A DNA stretch of 28,742 nucleotides from JBBECF01 sp040881945 (lineage in GTDB: Bacteria; Pseudomonadota; Alphaproteobacteria; Dongiales; Dongiaceae): positions 1-28,742 of the forward strand of contig JBBECF010000092.1 of assembly GCA_040881945.1 (NCBI GenBank). The letters are read 5' to 3'. Under the pieces are notes generated by a model. That model was given only the letters and a program-made list of their open reading frames with translations, had not been told where the DNA came from and ran no database searches. Position 1 is the first letter of the stretch, and each line of letters opens with the position of its first letter. Below, piece after piece: positions 22,690-28,742 of the stretch. The position numbers and the translations under genes are program-made.

Positions 22690-22818
22690 GTGAAGGCGTT
22701 CTGGACGGCAATGGCCGCCATGATCTTGATCGCCGTCGGAGCGGCGGTCGTCCTGACCAACCTGGAGATGAGCAGCGCCGACGTCTTCCAGTCGCAGCGC
22801 GGCGCCGTGCGCCTGTAG
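22690..22818 (+). CDS. 42-aa single-helix membrane protein at the operon's end
   Basis: A short ORF from GTG 22690 to TAG 22818 behind a strong ribosome-binding site (AAGGAGGG, 22676-22683, 7 nt before the start). It has one membrane helix (AMAAMILIAVGAAVVLTNL, ~7-25) and a polar tail (SSADVFQSQRGAVRL). The size and shape match small stabilising subunits of respiratory complexes. It lies 46 nt after the WD40-cytochrome gene and is probably in the same operon. No homologue is known to me. Confidence 0.72.
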   Translation: MKAFWTAMAAMILIAVGAAVVLTNLEMSSADVFQSQRGAVRL

Positions 22819-22842
22819 CGCCAGGGTTCGGGCCGCTCGCGC

Positions 22843-23793
22843 TCAACGTCGTCGATTCAGTCTCTGCGAATGCCTCTCGGTCGGCCATTGCGCGGACTCG
22901 AGGTGCGCGTTTCCGCCTTCGTCGTCCCTCCTCATTCGCGGCCATTCGCTCGGGGTCAGGCCCAGGACGCGGCGAAAGGCGGTTGTCATGTGGGCGTGGC
23001 TCGAAAAACCTGTCGCGGCGGCAATATCCGCGAGCCTTGTGGCCGTTCCGCCGCCGCGCCGCGTGCCGTCGATCAGCCGGCGGGCCCGTGAAATCCGCCG
23101 CTCGAGGAGCGCGGCGTGCAGCGTAGTGCCCGTTGCTGCCTTGAACGCGCGCGCGAGATAGGCGTCCGAAAGACCGGCATCGCCAGCAAGGTCCGCGAGA
23201 CGCACTTCTTCATCCAGATGGGCATCGAGATAATCCAGAATGCGCTTTAGGCGTCGGGGAGTCATGCCGCGCGCAGGCTTGGCCGGCCATCGCGCACGGC
23301 CGCCAATTTGCGCCGCAACCCGCTCCACCGCGGCGGCGGCCAGCGCTTCCATCGTCAATGGAGCGGTCGCAACGCCAAGCACCGTGGCTCGGCGCAACGC
23401 CATGCCCAACGGCGTGAACAGGGGATCGGCCACATTGGTGAATTGCGGCAGCCGCGCCCGCTCGACCCCAACTGCGAGCCGCGCGAACGTTTCGGGCTCG
23501 ATACTCAGCACGAGATATTCGCCGCCGCTGTCCGACGCGGAGAATACCGCACACCCTGCCGGCGTGAAGGCAAGCCGCCAAGGGTCGGCATGAAATGCTC
23601 GGTGTCGGTCGCTGGCGAACGCGTGAACACCCTGCTGACGCTCGAACGTGAAGCCGATCACATGCCAGCTGGACACGTAGGCGACGTGATAGCCAGACGC
23701 CGGCAGAACCGTTACCGCGAACCCCGACGTCTCATGACGAAGTGGCGCGAAACGATGCGGCAGGACCGCGATATCTTGTTCCTGTCGGGTCAT
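22843..23793 (-). CDS. AraC-family transcriptional regulator
   Basis: A 316-aa regulator with an N-terminal cupin-like sensing domain (~1-150) and two C-terminal helix-turn-helix units: EVRLADLAGDAGLSDAYLARAFKAATG (~195-221) and TRLADIAAATGFSSHAHMTTAFRRVLGLTPSEW (~248-280), the latter with the family signature. It is convergent with the formate dehydrogenase operon and divergent from the dehydratase gene at 23942, which is its likely target. The 148-bp gap between them should hold the operator, but I see no convincing palindrome. The ligand is unknown. Confidence 0.9.
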   Translation of the reverse strand: MTRQEQDIAVLPHRFAPLRHETSGFAVTVLPASGYHVAYVSSWHVIGFTFERQQGVHAFASDRHRAFHADPWRLAFTPAGCAVFSASDSGGEYLVLSIEPETFARLAVGVERARLPQFTNVADPLFTPLGMALRRATVLGVATAPLTMEALAAAAVERVAAQIGGRARWPAKPARGMTPRRLKRILDYLDAHLDEEVRLADLAGDAGLSDAYLARAFKAATGTTLHAALLERRISRARRLIDGTRRGGGTATRLADIAAATGFSSHAHMTTAFRRVLGLTPSEWPRMRRDDEGGNAHLESAQWPTERHSQRLNRRR

Positions 23794-23941
23794 GGCACCG
23801 CGAAGGCGTGCGAACGACAGAGCGGCCGCCGGAGAGGCGCCCTTTCCAGTCGAACATACACTTTAGGTCAAACCCATGAAAGCGCGCCACCACGACCTCG
23901 CCTAGGCTTCTGTTCGTCCGCGTACGTCCGGAGAGCCGCCC

Positions 23942-24931
23942 GTGAACGCCCCCGCCCCGCTATTCACACTCGCCGAACTCGAGGCCGCCGCTGAACTCGT
24001 GCATGGCGCGGTTCCGGCAACACCGCAGTACGCCTGGCCGCGGCTCGCGAAGCGCATGGGCTGCGAGGTGTGGGTGAAACACGAGAACCACACGCCCACC
24101 GGGGCGTTCAAGGTGCGTGGCGGGGTTGTTTACATGGCAGGCCTGAAGCGCGCCGGGGCGAGAGCGAAAGGCGTCATCTCGGCGACGCGGGGCAATCACG
24201 GCCAGTCCATCTCCTTTTCAGCCGCTCGGGCGGGCATCCCGGCGACCATCTACGTCCCGAACGGCAATTCTTTGGATCAGAACGCAGCAATGCGTGCGTT
24301 CGGAGCGACCGTCGTCGAATTCGGAAAAGATTTCGACGAAGCGCGCGCCCAGGCAGCGCGGGTCGCACAGGAGCGAGATCTGCACTTCATCCCGCCGTTC
24401 CATCGAGATCTTGTGGTGGGCGTCGCAACATATGCGCTCGAACTGTTTCGCGCCGTGTCCGACTTGCACGCGATCTACGTTCCGATCGGGATGGGCTCCG
24501 GCGTCTGCGGCCTGATCACGGTTCGCGATCTTCTCGGCCTGAAGACTGAAATCGTCGCCGTGGTCGCCCGAAACGCCCCGGCAATGGCCCTGTCCTTCGA
24601 AGCCGGAAGGCCCGTTTTCACGAATTCTGCGCGCACCTTTGCCGACGGCATGGCAACCCGCGAACCGCTGCAGGAGGCATTGACGATCATCAAGCGGGGC
24701 GCGGCCCGTGTCGTGCAGCTCGGCGAGGACGAGATCGCCGAGGCCGTACGCATCTATTTCCAGGACACGCACCATGTCGCCGAAGGCGCCGGGGCCGCGC
24801 CGCTCGCCGGACTCATGCAGGAACGGGCTCGCATGGCGGGAAAGAAAATCGGCGTGATCTTGTCCGGCGGCAATATGGATGCGCCAGCGTATCGGACCAT
24901 TCTTGCCGGCAAGACGCCGATCATGGGCTGA
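23942..24931 (+). CDS. Threonine-dehydratase-like PLP enzyme
   Basis: A 329-aa fold-type II pyridoxal-phosphate enzyme. The Schiff-base lysine is Lys57 in HTPTGAFKVRGG. The Asn of RGNHGQS (~residues 82-88) and a Gly-rich phosphate loop, here GMGSGVCGL, are present. The C-terminal serine-family motif is SGGN. It has no ACT regulatory domain, so it resembles catabolic threonine/serine dehydratase or 3-hydroxyaspartate ammonia-lyase rather than IlvA. Substrate is not determined. The phosphate loop departs from the usual GGGGL pattern, hinting at another substrate. GTG 23942 has GGAGAG upstream. Confidence 0.85.
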   Translation: MNAPAPLFTLAELEAAAELVHGAVPATPQYAWPRLAKRMGCEVWVKHENHTPTGAFKVRGGVVYMAGLKRAGARAKGVISATRGNHGQSISFSAARAGIPATIYVPNGNSLDQNAAMRAFGATVVEFGKDFDEARAQAARVAQERDLHFIPPFHRDLVVGVATYALELFRAVSDLHAIYVPIGMGSGVCGLITVRDLLGLKTEIVAVVARNAPAMALSFEAGRPVFTNSARTFADGMATREPLQEALTIIKRGAARVVQLGEDEIAEAVRIYFQDTHHVAEGAGAAPLAGLMQERARMAGKKIGVILSGGNMDAPAYRTILAGKTPIMG

Positions 24932-24948
24932 TTGGGAAACGGCACCGG

Positions 24949-25479
24949 TCACCGTCGGCGCGCGAGCTCGCGATATAGCGCCTCCGGCGTTACGCCGATC
25001 TCCGAGGCGACCCGGCGCCAGCGTCCCTTGGGCGGCAGCGAACCGTCGTTGAGCGCGATCCAGGCGTCGACCCGCTGTGCAACGGTTCTGAGCGACAGCG
25101 TCTCGGCCTGAGCCCGCGCCCGATGAACCTCATGCGCCAAATGGCGCGCGAGGGCGGACGCCAGGCCGGGGTCGTCTGCAAGGGCGGTTCTGATCCGTTG
25201 CAATGGCACGACACGCAGGACCGAGTCCTCGGCCGCGCTGGCGTCGCAATGATATCGGTCGGTGAACAGCGACGCTTCGGCGAGAATCGCGCCGGGGCCG
25301 GCACGTTGCAACGTTAGTTGGAAGCCGTGCGGGAGCGCGCGGGTGAGCCGCAGCGCACCGCTGGCAACGAGAAAGAGCGACCGGACCGGATCGTCCGCGC
25401 GGAATAGAACGCCGCCGGCCGCGAGTCGTTGCTCGCGTTCCGTCAAGTTCCACAATCCTCCGATCAGGGATCTCGACAT
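24949..25479 (-). CDS. Crp/Fnr-family transcriptional regulator
   Basis: A 176-aa regulator with a cyclic-nucleotide-type beta-roll sensor domain (~15-110: LFRADDPVRSLFLVASGALRL, GPGAILAEASLFTDRYHCDASA), a long dimer helix (~115-135) and a winged-helix end (~140-176: GRWRRVASEIGVTPEALYRELARRR). The four-cysteine FeS signature of Fnr is absent, so oxygen sensing by a cluster is unlikely. The start is uncertain: ATG 25479, ATG 25491 and GTG 25536 are in frame, and none has a clear Shine-Dalgarno. The first two lie inside a perfect palindrome. It is divergent from the Spy-like gene at 25550, its probable co-target. Confidence 0.8.
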   Translation of the reverse strand: MSRSLIGGLWNLTEREQRLAAGGVLFRADDPVRSLFLVASGALRLTRALPHGFQLTLQRAGPGAILAEASLFTDRYHCDASAAEDSVLRVVPLQRIRTALADDPGLASALARHLAHEVHRARAQAETLSLRTVAQRVDAWIALNDGSLPPKGRWRRVASEIGVTPEALYRELARRR

Positions 25480-25494
25480 GATCAGGATCATGTC
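25475..25494. promoter_or_regulatory. Perfect 20-bp palindrome, Fnr/Crp-like operator
   Basis: Arms GACATGATC and GATCATGTC are perfect around AG. The core TGAT-N4-ATCA equals the inner part of the Fnr-class consensus (TTGAT-N4-ATCAA). It overlaps the candidate start codons of the Crp/Fnr gene and lies 56 bp upstream of the Spy-like start, well placed for autorepression and control of the divergent gene. Confidence 0.6.
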
Positions 25495-25549
25495 AGGACT
25501 CGATCCGTCATGGCAAGATTCAATGGCCCAGACCACCTAGGAGATGAAA

Positions 25550-26146
25550 ATGAACCTTGCACGAATGTTCGGCTTTTGCGTCGCATTGGCAATCCTCGCG
25601 GCGCGGCCGGCGGCGGCGCAAGATCACGGCAATGTCGTCATGCCGAGCCATTCGCCCGGCGCGTCGGCGGCGATTGCTTCGCCCTATGCCGGCATGGAGA
25701 AGCGCCTTGTAAAAGCTTTGTCGGATCGGCAGATCGCGGAGCTCAAGGCAGGACGCGGGATGGAGTTGGCGCTTGCGGCGGAGCTCAATGGCTATCCGGG
25801 ACCATCGCACGTCCTCGACCTCGCCGATGCGCTCCAGCTATCGGACCAGCAGAGGACGCGGACAACGGCGCTGCTCGAAGCGATGAAAGCCGAGACAATC
25901 CCGATCGGCGAACGAATCATCGCGGAGGAGACGGCGCTCGATCACTTGTTCGCCGCGAGGCGCGTAACCCGGGCATCGCTGGACTCCGCAACCTCGGAAA
26001 TCGGAGCCGCGCAAGGCGCGTTGCGTTCGGCGCACCTGCGCTACCACCTCGCAATGGTCGAGATCCTCTCGCCTGCGCAACTCGCTCGCTATGCCGAACT
26101 GCGTGGCTACGCTGAAAGCAGCCTTCGCGACCACGGTACGCAATGA
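25550..26146 (+). CDS. Exported Spy/CpxP-like helical protein
   Basis: A 198-aa protein with a signal peptide (1-~24, ending RPAAAQ), a short linker, and an all-helical domain: YAGMEKRLVKALSDRQIAELKAGRGM, then LADALQLSDQQRTRTTALLEAMKAE, LDHLFAARRVT and YHLAMVEILSPAQLARYAELRGY. The L(S/T)xxQ elements (LSDQQ, LSPAQ) place it near the Spy/CpxP/CnrR family of periplasmic chaperones and metal-stress sensors. ATG 25550 is chosen over 25544 because AGGAG (25539-25543) is then 6 nt away. It is divergent from the Crp/Fnr regulator, which suggests stress-induced expression. Confidence 0.8.
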   Translation: MNLARMFGFCVALAILAARPAAAQDHGNVVMPSHSPGASAAIASPYAGMEKRLVKALSDRQIAELKAGRGMELALAAELNGYPGPSHVLDLADALQLSDQQRTRTTALLEAMKAETIPIGERIIAEETALDHLFAARRVTRASLDSATSEIGAAQGALRSAHLRYHLAMVEILSPAQLARYAELRGYAESSLRDHGTQ

Positions 26147-26266
26147 CTCCCAGCGGATTCATCGAAATCCATGCTTGCGGTGGTTCGATCGGCAATTCCA
26201 CGGCGATCGTCGTCCGGAAAATCGGAAGGCGATTGATCGACGACCCCGGAGCCCGCAGGCGTCCGG

Positions 26267-28105
26267 TCACGTCGCCAGCGCGGCGAGCAGCGTTTCGCCG
26301 TAGCGCCGCAGCTTCGTCGCGCCCAGGCCGGGTATGCGCGCCAACTCGGCCAGGGTCGCCGGGCGGTGTCGCGCGAGCTCGACCAATGTGGCGTCGTGCA
26401 GGATCACATAGGCGGGCACGCGCTGTTCGTCGGCCAGCGTCCGGCGGACGGCGCGCAGCTTCTCGAACACGGCGCGGGCCTCGGCCGACAGATCGTCGCC
26501 CGACCGTATCCGCCGGGGCGCGGCCGCGGCGGCCTTGCGCGCACGCCGGAACCGCACCGGCCGGGCGCCGCCGAGAAGTTCGCGCGCGCTCGGCCCGAGG
26601 CGCAGGCCGCCGTGGCGCTCCGCGTCCACGATCAGATGCCCGGCCGCGGTGAGCTGGCGCAGGATCGAGCGCCAGTCGTCCGGGCCGAGATCTGCCCCGA
26701 CGCCGAAGACGCCGAGCTCGTCGTGGCCGAACCGCGCGGTCTTGTCGGTCGCCGTGCCGGTCAGCACGTCGACGACGTGCGCATAGCCGAAACGCTGGCC
26801 GGTTCGGTAAACGGCCGACAGCGCCTTCTGCGCGACGACCGCCCCGTCGAAGGTCTCGATCGGCCACAGGCAGGCGTCGCAATTGCCGCACGGCGCGGCC
26901 AGTTCCTCGCCCAAATAGCGCAGCAGCGCCTGGCGGCGGCAGTCGGCGGTCTCGCAGAGGGCGACGAGCGCGTCGAGCCGGCGCCGTTCGATGCGCTTCT
27001 GTTCGTCGGGCGCGTCGGACCGTTCGATGAACCCGACGATCTTCGCCACGCCTTCCGCGCCGTAGGCCATCCAGGCCGTGGCCGGAAGGCCGTCGCGGCC
27101 CGCCCGGCCGGTCTCCTGGTAGTAGGCTTCGATGCTCTTCGGCAGGTCGAGATGCGCGACGAAGCGCACGTCCGGCTTGTTCACGCCCATGCCGAAGGCG
27201 ATGGTGGCCACGACGACGACGCCGTCGTCGCGCATGAAGCGCGCCTGGTTGGCCGTGCGCACGGCCTTGTCGAGTCCGGCGTGATAGGGCAGCGCGTCAT
27301 ACCCGGCCTGCACCAGCCATCCGGCGACGACCTCCGCCTTGTCGCGGCTGAGGCAATAGACGATCCCCGACGCGCGCTCGGGCTGTTCGCGCAGGAACGC
27401 CAGGAGTTGGGCGCGGGCGGCGGTCTTGTCGGCGATGCGATACTGGATGTTGGGCCGGTCGAAGCCGCCGACGAAGACGCGGCCGCGGCCCAGGTCGAGC
27501 CGGCGCACGATCTCGCGCCGCGTCGTCTCGTCGGCGGTCGCGGTCACGGCCATGCGTGGCACGTCCGGAAAGCGCTCGGCGATGACCGACAGCCGCAGGT
27601 ATTCCGGGCGGAAATCGTGCCCCCATTGCGAAACGCAATGCGCCTCGTCGATCGCGAAGAGCGCGATGCGGCAGCGCGACAGCAGCGCCAGGAAGGTCTC
27701 CGCGGTCAGCCGTTCCGGCGCGACGTAGAGGAGATCGAGATCGCCCCGGCACATGCGTTCCTCGACCGCCTGCGCCTCGGCCCGGTCGAGCATCGAATTG
27801 TAGGCGTCGGCGCGGACGCCGAGTTGGCGCAGGGCTGCCACCTGGTCCTGCATCAAGGCGATAAGCGGCGACACGATGACGCCGAATCCCGGCCGGCACA
27901 GCGCCGGGATCTGGTAGCAGAGCGACTTGCCCATGCCCGTCGGCATCAGCACTAGCGCGTCGCCGCCGGCGACCGCGTGGTCGACGATCTCGCCCTGCCG
28001 CCCGCGGAATTCGGCATAGCCGAAGACCTCGTTCAGGACCCGTCGGGGAACCCCGCGCGGCGGCTCCGGCGTGCCCTCGAAGCGGTGCCGCGGCTCGGGG
28101 CTCAC
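26267..28105 (-). CDS. recQ: ATP-dependent DNA helicase RecQ
   Basis: A 612-aa 3'-5' DNA helicase for recombination and fork repair. Walker A PTGMGKS is at 55-61, DEAH box at 153-156 followed by the aromatic loop CVSQWGHDFRPEY, and motif VI near QETGRAGRDG. The zinc-binding region shows CETADCRRQ and CGNCDAC. Winged-helix and C-terminal HRDC domains follow (~535-612: LRAVRRTLADEQRVPAYVILHDATL, IPGLGATKLRRYGETLL). The start is placed at GTG 28105, which overlaps the stop of the upstream short ORF (GTGA). The frame is open to 28279, but that extension is the shadow of another reading frame. Confidence 0.95.
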   Translation of the reverse strand: MSPEPRHRFEGTPEPPRGVPRRVLNEVFGYAEFRGRQGEIVDHAVAGGDALVLMPTGMGKSLCYQIPALCRPGFGVIVSPLIALMQDQVAALRQLGVRADAYNSMLDRAEAQAVEERMCRGDLDLLYVAPERLTAETFLALLSRCRIALFAIDEAHCVSQWGHDFRPEYLRLSVIAERFPDVPRMAVTATADETTRREIVRRLDLGRGRVFVGGFDRPNIQYRIADKTAARAQLLAFLREQPERASGIVYCLSRDKAEVVAGWLVQAGYDALPYHAGLDKAVRTANQARFMRDDGVVVVATIAFGMGVNKPDVRFVAHLDLPKSIEAYYQETGRAGRDGLPATAWMAYGAEGVAKIVGFIERSDAPDEQKRIERRRLDALVALCETADCRRQALLRYLGEELAAPCGNCDACLWPIETFDGAVVAQKALSAVYRTGQRFGYAHVVDVLTGTATDKTARFGHDELGVFGVGADLGPDDWRSILRQLTAAGHLIVDAERHGGLRLGPSARELLGGARPVRFRRARKAAAAAPRRIRSGDDLSAEARAVFEKLRAVRRTLADEQRVPAYVILHDATLVELARHRPATLAELARIPGLGATKLRRYGETLLAALAT

Positions 28106-28251
28106 GAGGCGGGCGCGCCGGCGTTCGGGTCGCCCGCCGTCACCTGCGGGTGCTTTTCCGGGTTCGCCAGGATGACGCCATATTGGTTGAACGGCCGCTT
28201 GTCGCCATCGACCAGAATCTCCAGGTTCCCCTTGTCGGCGACGTCGTCCAT
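28102..28251 (-). pseudogene. TupA-like (tungstate-binding protein) fragment
   Basis: A 49-codon frame from ATG 28251 to TGA 28102. The segment LEILVDGDKRPFNQYGVILA followed by NPEKHPQV closely follows the C-terminal part of periplasmic tungstate-binding proteins (pattern ILVEGDxxLFNxYGVxxVNPxKHPHV). The ~200 residues that should precede it and the ending with the WLxSPEGQ-type helix are missing; it ends instead in a Gly/Pro/Ala tail. The remnant is thus broken at both ends. It stays open and overlaps the recQ start, so it may survive as a translated leader. Functional TupA is not expected. Confidence 0.65.
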
Positions 28252-28465
28252 GAAAGAATCCGCCCGGCTTTGTCGGCACGCCCCCGCGCCGTGCGGACGC
28301 GAGCGGCCGGCTCCCGCCCGCCGACCGCCATTCCTAGCATTTCTCCGCCATTCCCCGGAGCGAATTCGTGCGCGCCGGGGCCGCGGCTTGCCGAGACCGC
28401 GACCGGCAAGGGCGCCAGGCGCGGCGGGGTCGTGACGTTACGGTCCGGTTGACGGGGCGGTAGTG
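28252..28465. other. Gap without recognised genes
   Basis: GC-rich sequence upstream of the TupA fragment. Frames are open on both strands because of base composition, but none has a plausible start, ribosome-binding site or family pattern. The frame of the TupA fragment shows no TupA similarity upstream of 28251. Confidence 0.5.
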
Positions 28466-28507
28466 CTGTAACTATATGCGTTACAGGTGTTGCATAATGC
28501 GTTACAG
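28466..28507. promoter_or_regulatory. CTGTAAC-N7-GTTACAG dyad with a third half-site
   Basis: Perfect 7-bp arms at 28466-28472 and 28480-28486, and another GTTACAG at 28501-28507 in the phrase ATGCGTTACAG, repeated with 21-bp spacing (two helical turns). This is a typical TetR-like operator arrangement. Its gene is not in view: it would lie to the left (none recognised) or right of the window. Confidence 0.5.
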
Positions 28508-28570
28508 TCGTCGCCGTGATCCGGAGCTTTCTGCACAGCCTGGCAGGTCGATTTCGAGCAGTACCACTAG

Positions 28571-28586
28571 CAGGCTGCTGAAAAAA
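28571..28586. repeat. IS-end-like motif (CAGGCTGCTGAAAAAA)
   Basis: The phrase GCAGGCTGCTGAAAAA is a common terminal inverted repeat of several IS families, and ACTAG precedes it. No transposase is visible between here and the window end, so it is either a solo end or a truncated element. Confidence 0.35.
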
Positions 28587-28654
28587 TGCTCATGCTCGCC
28601 CACCTGCTTCGCCAAGCTCAGAGCCCTTGAATGAATGGTTGCACTGTCGATGTT

Positions 28655-28742
28655 GCGTCCTTCGAGACGCGCCCCTTCGGGGCGCTCCTCAGGATGAGGT
28701 AAGTTATTGATGGCAAAAAGAAATATCCTCATGCTGAGGAGG
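28655..28742. repeat. Dispersed palindromic repeat pair at the window end
   Basis: The sequence GCGTCCTTCGAGACGC then GCCCC-TTC-GGGGC then CTCCTCAGGATGAGG is a dispersed repeat common in Alphaproteobacteria (hairpin arms GCGCCCC 28669-28675 and GGGGCGC 28679-28685). At 28727-28742 CCTCATGCTGAGGAGG begins an inverted second copy that is cut by the window edge. Short ORFs here (for example 28502-28732) are translations of the repeat. Confidence 0.7.

Noticed and set aside
28140..28409. 89-codon minus-strand frame upstream of recQ
   Set aside because: It overlaps the TupA-like fragment in another frame, and only the latter resembles a known protein.
1..28742. CRISPR array or cas genes, prophage, rRNA genes
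   Set aside because: No regularly spaced repeats beyond two units, no Cas or phage structural proteins and no rRNA-like stretches were seen.

Overview
The window is GC-rich chromosomal DNA (roughly two thirds G+C by eye). It uses many GTG starts and overlapping stop/start codons, and its gene families are typical of Alphaproteobacteria: DUF3305/DUF3306, FDH3-type formate dehydrogenase, DUF6352 and a BigR-type ArsR. A Rhodospirillales-like or Rhizobiales-like organism is the most plausible source. The genus cannot be told from the sequence.

Layout. (1) 95-1429: a soluble globin-coupled chemotaxis transducer. (2) 1627-6466: an RND pump and its membrane-fusion protein, transcribed away from a BigR/YgaV-type thiol-switch repressor and a YgaP-like DUF2892 membrane protein. 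The two units share a 60-bp AT-rich promoter region. (3) 6509-9315: four tightly packed genes, namely a TVP38/TMEM64 membrane protein, a degenerate biotin/lipoate-ligase-like protein, a DUF6352 protein and a small membrane-anchored protein. (4) 9292-11594: a degraded toxin/DUF2283 locus bounded by 28-bp direct repeats, next to a complete 1,938-bp IS1595-family element with 32-bp inverted repeats and a perfect 8-bp target duplication. The element carries small passenger ORFs and odd noncoding sequence. (5) 11638-22818: a large formate dehydrogenase region. A polyferredoxin (minus strand) faces away from DUF3305 and DUF3306. Then come a TorD-like chaperone, a Tat-signal small protein, the Mo/W catalytic subunit (Cys type), the FeS beta subunit, a small lipoprotein, the cytochrome b gamma subunit, a PepSY-like exported protein, a fusion of a seven-repeat WD40 propeller with cytochrome c, and a 42-aa membrane protein. 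(6) 22843-26146: an AraC regulator, a threonine-dehydratase-like PLP enzyme, a Crp/Fnr regulator with a perfect 20-bp palindrome at its start, and a Spy/CpxP-like exported protein. (7) 26267-28251: recQ, translationally coupled to a short fragment that looks like the C-terminal part of the tungstate-binding protein TupA. (8) 28252-28742: no gene. It holds a TGTAAC/GTTACA dyad, an IS-end-like motif and a dispersed palindromic repeat.

How the genes work together. The formate dehydrogenase genes form a nearly complete module for periplasmic formate oxidation: Tat export, Mo/W active site, FeS wire, membrane cytochrome b, and accessory maturation proteins. The additional cytochrome c/WD40 protein and the 42-aa membrane protein at the operon's end are the least explained part and may give an alternative electron exit. 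The BigR-like regulator keeps the two cysteines, 66 residues apart, expected of a persulfide sensor, so the RND pump may belong to a reactive-sulfur response. The biotin-ligase-like/DUF6352/104-aa set is a conserved-looking unit of unknown function.
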